From Oscillospiraceae bacterium (lineage in GTDB: Bacteria > Bacillota > Clostridia > Oscillospirales > Ruminococcaceae): a DNA stretch of 13,066 nucleotides. The notes beneath the pieces are model-generated. The model ran no database searches and had not been told where the DNA came from. It saw only the letters and a list, made by a program, of their open reading frames with translations. The position numbers and the translations under genes are program-made. Within the stretch, counting starts at the first letter, position 1. The number at the start of each line of letters is the position of its first letter. Location: assembly GCA_016302225.1 (NCBI GenBank), contig JAEDOB010000029.1, positions 1 to 13,066 of the forward strand. Reading direction: 5' to 3'. Below, piece by piece: positions 5,872 through 11,148 of this stretch.

Positions 5872-7077
5872 TTACCAACCCATTACAGATTTTATTTCGG
5901 CAGCAAGAGCCTCGGACGCCTTGTCGTGAGTTGCGGCGGTGGGGTGCCAGTCGGCGGCATATCCGAGAGAACCGTCCTGAGCGTCAAACATAAAGGTATG
6001 TATCTTCTTGTCGCCTGTTGCATCGGTGTAAAGCTTTACTGCGTCCTCAACGCCGGGGAAAAGGCGCTGTCCCATAATTCCCAAAGTGCAGAAAATTTCG
6101 GCATCGGGGTTCTTTTCTCTTATGACCTTGAGGAATTCTGCATAGGTTTCCGAGTATTCCTTCTGCTTTTCGGCATTTCCCTGGACATAGCTGTCGTCAT
6201 TTGTTCCGAGATTTACAACGACCACCTCGGGGACAAATTTGCTGAAATCCCATTCAAGCGATGAAGGGGGAGTCATGCTTGCAAATTTCTGATATGAGAA
6301 GCCCAGCTTGGTGTAATACTGAGGAATGGTCTGATTGGGGACCTTGTTATTGGGATTTGCAGTCCAGCCCGAAATAATTCCGTAGCCGCTGATGGAAACC
6401 ATGCTGTAATCAGCGTCCAGAGCCTGAGCGGTCTTGTAAGCATATGCCTTAGTAACGTCTTCGGTGGAGGTGTGGAAGGGGTGCTCGGCAACCTCGTCAT
6501 CAACGCCGTAGCCGCAGGTGATGGAGTCACCGACAAATTCGATCTTGTGTGATCTCTCGGCAGCGGGGACAATGGTTTCATCGGGCTGAATTTCAATGGG
6601 CTTTATACCAAAGGTTGACATTGCCGTTTCGGAAAGCTTTACTATTTTAACATTGACTGTCTTTGCCTCGTCGCTTTCAAATACAGTATAATTTTCCTCG
6701 GGCTTGTCTATCATATCATCAATGACACGTTCTCCGTCAACGTAGATGGCAACTCTTGCGCAGTTTTCACCGTCCTTGGGCAGAAGAGAGGAGCCGTCAC
6801 CCTTTAAGGTGATGTCAAGCTTTTTGCCTGTATAGTCAAAATCTGCACCCGTGCCCGAAAAGGCAAGCCAAAGGGTTTCGTCTATAAGCTGAGTGCGTCC
6901 CAGCTGCTTTACGTTTGATGAATCTGCGATGATCTTTCTCATTCCGTTTACCTCCGTAACAATTGATGTTTCCGTTTCCTCCGCAGGGGCGGGGGAGTCT
7001 GAGCCGCAGCCGCAGAGAAGCGGCAGAACGCAGAAGAGTGCAGCAGTGCGGCATATATGCTTGAATGTTTTCTTCAT
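5872..7077 (-). CDS. Lipoprotein SGNH esterase, CE2-type acetyl-xylan esterase
   Basis: 401 residues. The start is ATG at 7077 with GGAGG about 7 bases upstream. A signal peptide ends in lipobox LCGC (lipidated Cys24). Residues about 45-165 form a beta-rich domain like the jelly-roll domain of CE2 esterases. Residues 178-401 form an SGNH hydrolase domain with FVGDSITCGYG (181-191; nucleophile Ser185), the Gly232 region (SGYGI), NLGTND (289-294; Asn293) and DWHPTAATH (376-384; catalytic His378, with a second His at 384). The jelly-roll plus GDSITCGYG layout is that of CE2, known from acetyl-xylan/glucomannan esterases of cellulolytic clostridia. The likely role is removing O-acetyl groups from plant polysaccharide at the cell surface. 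It is first in a two-gene unit with the CE4 deacetylase, transcribed from the promoter at 7225-7253. Confidence 0.9.
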   Translation of the reverse strand: MKKTFKHICRTAALFCVLPLLCGCGSDSPAPAEETETSIVTEVNGMRKIIADSSNVKQLGRTQLIDETLWLAFSGTGADFDYTGKKLDITLKGDGSSLLPKDGENCARVAIYVDGERVIDDMIDKPEENYTVFESDEAKTVNVKIVKLSETAMSTFGIKPIEIQPDETIVPAAERSHKIEFVGDSITCGYGVDDEVAEHPFHTSTEDVTKAYAYKTAQALDADYSMVSISGYGIISGWTANPNNKVPNQTIPQYYTKLGFSYQKFASMTPPSSLEWDFSKFVPEVVVVNLGTNDDSYVQGNAEKQKEYSETYAEFLKVIREKNPDAEIFCTLGIMGQRLFPGVEDAVKLYTDATGDKKIHTFMFDAQDGSLGYAADWHPTAATHDKASEALAAEIKSVMGW

Positions 7078-7172
7078 GCTATCCCTCCAAAGTCGTTTAC
7101 GCTAACAGCAAATCATGTAAAATCATAGTAAGCGACAAAAATAATATTACTTTGAGCGTAATTTGAGTTAGG

Positions 7173-7211
7173 TATATATTTCTACCCGCCTTCGGCGGGT
7201 AGAAATATATA
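7173..7211. repeat. Long perfect hairpin in the leader of the esterase operon
   Basis: Two 18-nt arms (7173-7190 and 7194-7211; core TTTCTACCCGCC against GGCGGGTAGAAA) surround a TTC loop. It begins about 7 bases downstream of the predicted transcription start of the esterase promoter, so it would form at the very 5' end of that mRNA. It also lies 58 bases beyond the stop of the ABC operon and could help end that transcript, but neither side has a proper T run. A dispersed palindromic repeat is a third possibility. Confidence 0.75.
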
Positions 7212-7224
7212 TGACGTTTACTAC

Positions 7225-7253
7225 ATTATACCATACTTGTGCGTAAAAAGCAA
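7225..7253 (-). promoter_or_regulatory. Sigma-A-type promoter of the CE2/CE4 esterase genes
   Basis: On the minus strand there is TTGCTT (7253-7248), a 17-base spacer and TATAAT (7230-7225), with TGG directly before the -10 (extended -10). Transcription would begin near 7218, giving a leader of about 140 nt before the ATG at 7077. The leader holds the long hairpin and an imperfect inverted repeat (7092-7100 with 7128-7136). Confidence 0.75.
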
Positions 7254-7268
7254 TGATTTTCTTGTATT

Positions 7269-9041
7269 TCAGACAGCAAACTGACTGTTATAAAGATTTG
7301 CATAGAAACCATTGAGTTCAAGCAGCTCCTCATGTCGTCCCTGTTCGATGATATGACCGTCCTTCATCACAAGGATAACGTCCGCTTCACGGATAGTGGA
7401 CAGCCTGTGTGCAACGATAAAGCTTGTTCTGCCCTTCATCATTCGGGCAAATGCTTCCTGAATTTTCAGCTCGGTTCTTGTGTCGATGGAAGATGTAGCT
7501 TCGTCAAGGATAAGCATAGGCGGCAGGCAGAGCATTACTCTTGCAATGCAGAGAAGCTGTTTTTGTCCCTGTGAAAGACTTCCGCCGTCCTCCCCTATAA
7601 TCGTGTTATAGCCGTCGGGCAGACGCTTGATAAAGCTGTGTGCGTGGGACGCCTTTGCTGCGGCGATGACCTCCTCGTCCGTGGCGTCGGGCTTGCCCAT
7701 GGTGATATTGTCCCTGACAGTTCCCGATTTCAGCCATGTTTCCTGTAAAACCATTCCATAGCTGATGCGAAGGCTGTTTCGGGTAACATCTCGGATATCC
7801 TCGCCCTCGACCTTGACAGCACCGCTGTTTACATCGTAAAATCTCATAAGCAGATTGATAATGGTAGTCTTTCCGCAGCCTGTGGGACCCACGATAGCAA
7901 TTCTCTGACCGGGTTTAACGTTCAGACTCAGATTTTTGATAAGCTCACGTTCGGGTGTATAGGAGAAATCCACGTTTTCGAGGGATACGGAGCCTTTGAC
8001 ATTTTCCAGAACGGCAGCGTTTTCCGCATCGGGTATCTGCGGCTGTTCTTCGATAAGCTCAAACAGTCTTGAAGCGCAGGCAAGGGCGTTCTGCAATTCG
8101 GTAACAACGCCCGAGATCTCGTTGAACGGCTTTGTGTATTGATTTGCATACGACAGGAAACAGGAAAGCTGTCCGACTGTAAAGGGATTGACCGTTCCTG
8201 CGGTGGCAATGCAGGCAACAGCACCCGCTGCGGCAACTCCTGCGTAAACCATACTGTTTACAAAACGGGTGGCGGGGTTTGTGATGGAAGAATAAAATGT
8301 GGCTTGCAGGGAGCAGTCTGCCAGTCGGTCGTTTATCTCGTCGAATTTTTCGAGAGCCTCCGATTCGTGAGAAAACGCCTGAACGACCTTCTGATTGCCG
8401 ATCATTTCATCAATGAATGCGGTCTGTTCGCCCCTTGTTTCCGACTGCAATCGGAACATTTTATAGGTACGTCCCGCAATGAATTTTGCGATAAACAGGG
8501 AAAGGGGAGTGAGCACGACTACCACCAGCGCAATTTTCCAGTTGATGGTAAGCATAAAAAGCAGCGTTCCCAGAATGGTCACAACGCCTGTGAAAAGCTG
8601 CGTAAAGCCCATAAGCAAACCGTCTGCGAACTGATCCGCATCTGCGATAACACGGTTGACAATACCGCCTGCGGGGTGAGAATCAACATAGCTGAGGGGC
8701 AGAATTTCGATTTTTCGGAAGGCTTCATCACGAATATCACGGACAATATGATAGGTAATGCGGTTGTTGACGGTGTTCATCAGCCACTGGATAAGTGCGG
8801 CTGCAACAGCAACAATGGCAATTTGCGGAAGAAGGACGGAAAGTCCCTCAAAATCAACATTTCCCTTGTCAATGATAAGGTCAATTGCCCGTCCTATCAA
8901 AATGGGGACATAAAGGCTGCAAATAACGGTGGCAGCCGCCATAATAATCGACAGCAGCATCAAAATTCGGTAATTTTTGATATATCCGAAAACCTTTTTA
9001 AGGGCGGCTTTCTGAACACCCTGAGTTTTCTTTTCCGACAT
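7269..9041 (-). CDS. ABC exporter subunit with consensus ATPase residues (half of a heterodimer)
   Basis: 590 residues. The type IV exporter layout is six predicted membrane helices (about 25-310) and then one ATPase domain. Motifs: Walker A GPTGCGKT (385-392), Q-loop Gln433 (VLQETW), signature LSQGQ (489-493, not the usual LSGGQ), Walker B MLILDE with catalytic Glu514, and H-loop His545 (IVAHRLST). It begins directly after the stop of its partner gene (TGA then ATG), with AAAAGGAGG inside the partner's end, so the two are coupled. In heterodimers such as BmrCD or TM287/288 the subunit with Glu and His builds the active site together with the partner's LSGGQ, which is the arrangement here. 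The substrate (drug, peptide or lipid) cannot be read from the sequence. Confidence 0.94.
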   Translation of the reverse strand: MSEKKTQGVQKAALKKVFGYIKNYRILMLLSIIMAAATVICSLYVPILIGRAIDLIIDKGNVDFEGLSVLLPQIAIVAVAAALIQWLMNTVNNRITYHIVRDIRDEAFRKIEILPLSYVDSHPAGGIVNRVIADADQFADGLLMGFTQLFTGVVTILGTLLFMLTINWKIALVVVVLTPLSLFIAKFIAGRTYKMFRLQSETRGEQTAFIDEMIGNQKVVQAFSHESEALEKFDEINDRLADCSLQATFYSSITNPATRFVNSMVYAGVAAAGAVACIATAGTVNPFTVGQLSCFLSYANQYTKPFNEISGVVTELQNALACASRLFELIEEQPQIPDAENAAVLENVKGSVSLENVDFSYTPERELIKNLSLNVKPGQRIAIVGPTGCGKTTIINLLMRFYDVNSGAVKVEGEDIRDVTRNSLRISYGMVLQETWLKSGTVRDNITMGKPDATDEEVIAAAKASHAHSFIKRLPDGYNTIIGEDGGSLSQGQKQLLCIARVMLCLPPMLILDEATSSIDTRTELKIQEAFARMMKGRTSFIVAHRLSTIREADVILVMKDGHIIEQGRHEELLELNGFYANLYNSQFAV

Positions 9042-10757
9042 TCAGACCGCCTCCTTTTTGAACTGTGAGCTGTGAATTTCCTTGTAAATTTCGCAGGTTT
9101 CCAGAAGTTCGTCGTGAGTGCCGATACCGACGATTTCGCCGTCGTCCAGCACGATTATTTTGTCTGCGTGGCGAATGGACGATGTTCTCTGCGATACGAT
9201 AAACACGGCGGGGGAGTAGTCCATGGAACGGAGTGCTTTCCTGAGTGCGGCATCGGTGGCAAAGTCAAGAGCGGAGGCACTGTCGTCCAGAATGAGTATC
9301 TCGGGCTTTTTCACAAGTGCCCTTGCAATGGTGAAACGCTGCCGCTGACCGCCTGAGAGGTTCTTTCCGCCCTGTTCAATCATAAAGTCAAGACCGCCCT
9401 TGCTGTCGGCGACTGCCTTTGCCTGTGCGGTTTCCAGTGCGGAGAAAATCTCGCTGTCGGTGGCGTCGGTCTTGCCCCACTGCATATTTTCACGGATAGT
9501 TCCCTTGAAAAGTACGGCTTTCTGGGGGACAATGCCTATCTTGTTACGGAGGTCGTCAATTGTAAAGTCTTTGACATTTACACCATTTACCAGCACTTCG
9601 CCCTCGGCGGCATCGTAAAATCTCGGTATCATATTGACAAGGGAGGATTTTCCCGAGCCTGTTCCGCCGATAATGCCGACGGTTTCGCCTTTTTTCACGG
9701 TAAAGTTCATATCCGTAAGTGCGTTTGCGCCCGCATTTGCGTATTTTAGAGAAGCATGACGGAATTCAACGGCATATTCGCCGCTGCCGTTTTCCGAATT
9801 TCCGTTTACAAGGCTTGATTTAATCTCGAAAACGGACTGAATTCTGTTTCCGCAGGCAACGCTTTTTGTGATGTTGATAATAAGGTTTGCCAGCTTGATA
9901 AGCTCAACAAGTATCTGTGACATAAGGTTATACAGCGCAACCACCGTTCCCTGAGTGAGAATTCCCGTTTCGACACGTACGGCACCCGTATAGATAAGCC
10001 AAATAATTGCAAGGTTTATGATAATATAGGTGAGTGGGTTCATCAGGGCGGAGATGCGTCCCACAAACTTCTGAATTTTGGTAAGCTCTTCATTTCTGCT
10101 TTCAAACTCGGCGATCTCCTCATTTTCCTTGCAGAATGCTCTGATAACACGAATTCCCGTAAGATTTTCACGTGTAATGCTCACGACCTTGTCAAGCTTT
10201 TGCTGCACCTTTTTATATAAAGGTATACACCATAACATTATTCCGAACACTACAACCGACAGTGCGGGGATAGCTGCCGCAAAGATAAGTGCAGAGTCAA
10301 AGTCCAGCGTAAACGCCATTATCATTGCGCCGAATACTACAAAGGGTGAACGCAGCAGCAGACGGAGCGTAAGATTTATTCCAGACTGAACCTGGTTCAT
10401 ATCGCTGGTCATTCGGGTGATAAGTGTGGAGGTGCCGAGGGTGTCTATTTCGGAGTATGACAGGGACTGAATATGCTTGAAAAGGTCATGCTTTACGTCC
10501 CTTGCAAATCCTACGGCTGCCTTTGCGGAGAAATACTGCGCCGTTATGGAAAATGCCAGCCCCACAATGCCGATAATTACCAGCAGCAGGCACATTTTGG
10601 CAATATAGCCTTTATCTCCAGTAGCAACGCCGTTGTCGATAATTGCAGCAATGACCAGCGGCACAAACAGTTCAAGAACTGCCTCAAAGCATTTGAAAAG
10701 CGGTCCCAGAATACTCTCCTTTGTATATGCTTTTAGATAAGCAAGAAGTTTCTTCAA
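9042..10757 (-). CDS. ABC exporter subunit with degenerate ATPase site (half of a heterodimer)
   Basis: 571 residues from TTG at 10757 (LKKLLAYLKAYTK). This start is chosen over an in-frame GTG at 10802 because AAGGAG lies 8 bases upstream (10766-10771), while the longer form would run through the operator. Six membrane helices are followed by an ATPase domain: Walker A GGTGSGKS (364-371), Q-loop in VPQKAV, signature LSGGQ (467-471), Walker B ILILDD with Asp492 where the catalytic Glu normally is, and Gln523 in place of the H-loop His (IVSQRTSS). These changes mark the degenerate subunit of heterodimeric exporters. It is first gene of a two-gene operon. No MarR or TetR regulator is encoded next to it inside the window. 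Confidence 0.94.
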   Translation of the reverse strand: MKKLLAYLKAYTKESILGPLFKCFEAVLELFVPLVIAAIIDNGVATGDKGYIAKMCLLLVIIGIVGLAFSITAQYFSAKAAVGFARDVKHDLFKHIQSLSYSEIDTLGTSTLITRMTSDMNQVQSGINLTLRLLLRSPFVVFGAMIMAFTLDFDSALIFAAAIPALSVVVFGIMLWCIPLYKKVQQKLDKVVSITRENLTGIRVIRAFCKENEEIAEFESRNEELTKIQKFVGRISALMNPLTYIIINLAIIWLIYTGAVRVETGILTQGTVVALYNLMSQILVELIKLANLIINITKSVACGNRIQSVFEIKSSLVNGNSENGSGEYAVEFRHASLKYANAGANALTDMNFTVKKGETVGIIGGTGSGKSSLVNMIPRFYDAAEGEVLVNGVNVKDFTIDDLRNKIGIVPQKAVLFKGTIRENMQWGKTDATDSEIFSALETAQAKAVADSKGGLDFMIEQGGKNLSGGQRQRFTIARALVKKPEILILDDSASALDFATDAALRKALRSMDYSPAVFIVSQRTSSIRHADKIIVLDDGEIVGIGTHDELLETCEIYKEIHSSQFKKEAV

Positions 10758-10765
10758 ATTATCCT

Positions 10766-10771
10766 CTCCTT
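10766..10771 (-). promoter_or_regulatory. Ribosome binding site deciding the TTG start of the first ABC gene
   Basis: AAGGAG on the minus strand, 8 bases before TTG at 10757, inside GAAGGAGAGG. No comparable site precedes the in-frame GTG at 10802. Confidence 0.8.
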
Positions 10772-10774
10772 CTG

Positions 10775-10816
10775 AGTTATCATAACTAATATAGTATACC
10801 ACCTTATTATCATAAC
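10775..10816 (-). promoter_or_regulatory. Probable promoter and paired operator of the ABC exporter operon
   Basis: An extended -10 TGGTATACT lies at 10793-10801 (minus strand) with only a poor -35 (ATAGTG) 17 bases upstream. A perfect 13-bp palindrome AGTTATCATAACT (10775-10787) covers the expected start of transcription, and a near copy ATTATCATAAC (10806-10816) sits exactly 30 bp upstream on the other side of the -10. Two copies about three helical turns apart around a promoter suggest a dimeric repressor, MarR- or TetR-like; the regulator is not in the window. Confidence 0.6.
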
Positions 10817-10861
10817 ACTATTTAGAATAATGGAATTTTTTCTTAATTTATCCAATCAACT

Positions 10862-10889
10862 GTCGGATATAGAACGTCGGATATAGAAA
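10862..10889. repeat. 14-bp tandem direct repeat in the divergent intergenic region
   Basis: GTCGGATATAGAAC (10862-10875) is followed directly by GTCGGATATAGAAA (10876-10889). The GGATAT at 10879-10884 also pairs with ATATCC at 10891-10896 across 6 bases. It lies about 45-75 bp upstream of the -35 of the adhesin promoter, a position suited to an activator or repressor site. The rest of the stretch 10817-10934 is AT-rich with nothing else recognised. Confidence 0.7.
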
Positions 10890-10934
10890 AATATCCTCCG
10901 GCGGTATACTTTGTAAAAAATGTTGGAAAAACTG

Positions 10935-10963
10935 TTGACATTTGATTGAAAGTGATGTATAAT
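10935..10963 (+). promoter_or_regulatory. Consensus sigma-A promoter of the adhesin-like gene
   Basis: TTGACA (10935-10940), a 17-base spacer and TATAAT (10958-10963) match the consensus exactly. Transcription would begin near 10970, leaving a leader of about 180 nt before the ATG at 11149. Confidence 0.88.
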
Positions 10964-10969
10964 CTTGAA

Positions 10970-11148
10970 TAAGAAAAGGCGAATGTGCGTAATGACTGCA
11001 AGGTAAATAGCTTTACAGGACTTAATAAGCTGAATGTTTCGGTATATTTGGAAACATTTGATGTAAAGCTGTGTACTTTACAGTGCGGTTTTAGCCTGTT
11101 GGTCTTGTCTATGACAGGAAAATATTATCAGAAAGGAAGAACCATATT
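10970..11148 (+). promoter_or_regulatory. Structured 5' leader of the adhesin-like gene
   Basis: Hairpins visible in order: GTAAA/TTTAC (11003-11007, 11012-11016), AATGTTTC/GAAACATT (11033-11040, 11051-11058), TGTAAAG/CTTTACA (11062-11068, 11076-11082), CCTGT/ACAGG (11095-11099, 11114-11118). CTTTACA also occurs at 11011-11017, so the arm 11062-11068 has two alternative partners. A seven-codon reading frame MCVMTAR (10983-11006) sits just after AAAAGG (10974-10979) at the very start of the RNA. The gene's own ribosome site is AAAGGAAG, about 7 bases before ATG 11149. I do not recognise a known riboswitch class and see no intrinsic terminator. Confidence 0.5.

Noticed and set aside
7173..7211. 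Simple rho-independent terminator of the ABC operon
   Set aside because: There is no T run after the stem in the direction of transcription, and a good promoter lies between the ABC stop and the hairpin; kept as leader hairpin with termination as a possibility.
8139..9068. 309-codon open frame on the plus strand
   Set aside because: It is antisense to the membrane domain of the second ABC subunit; the product resembles no family and no good ribosome site was seen.
10970..11148. c-di-GMP-I riboswitch ahead of the adhesin gene
   Set aside because: The conserved blocks of that class as I remember them are not found in the leader.
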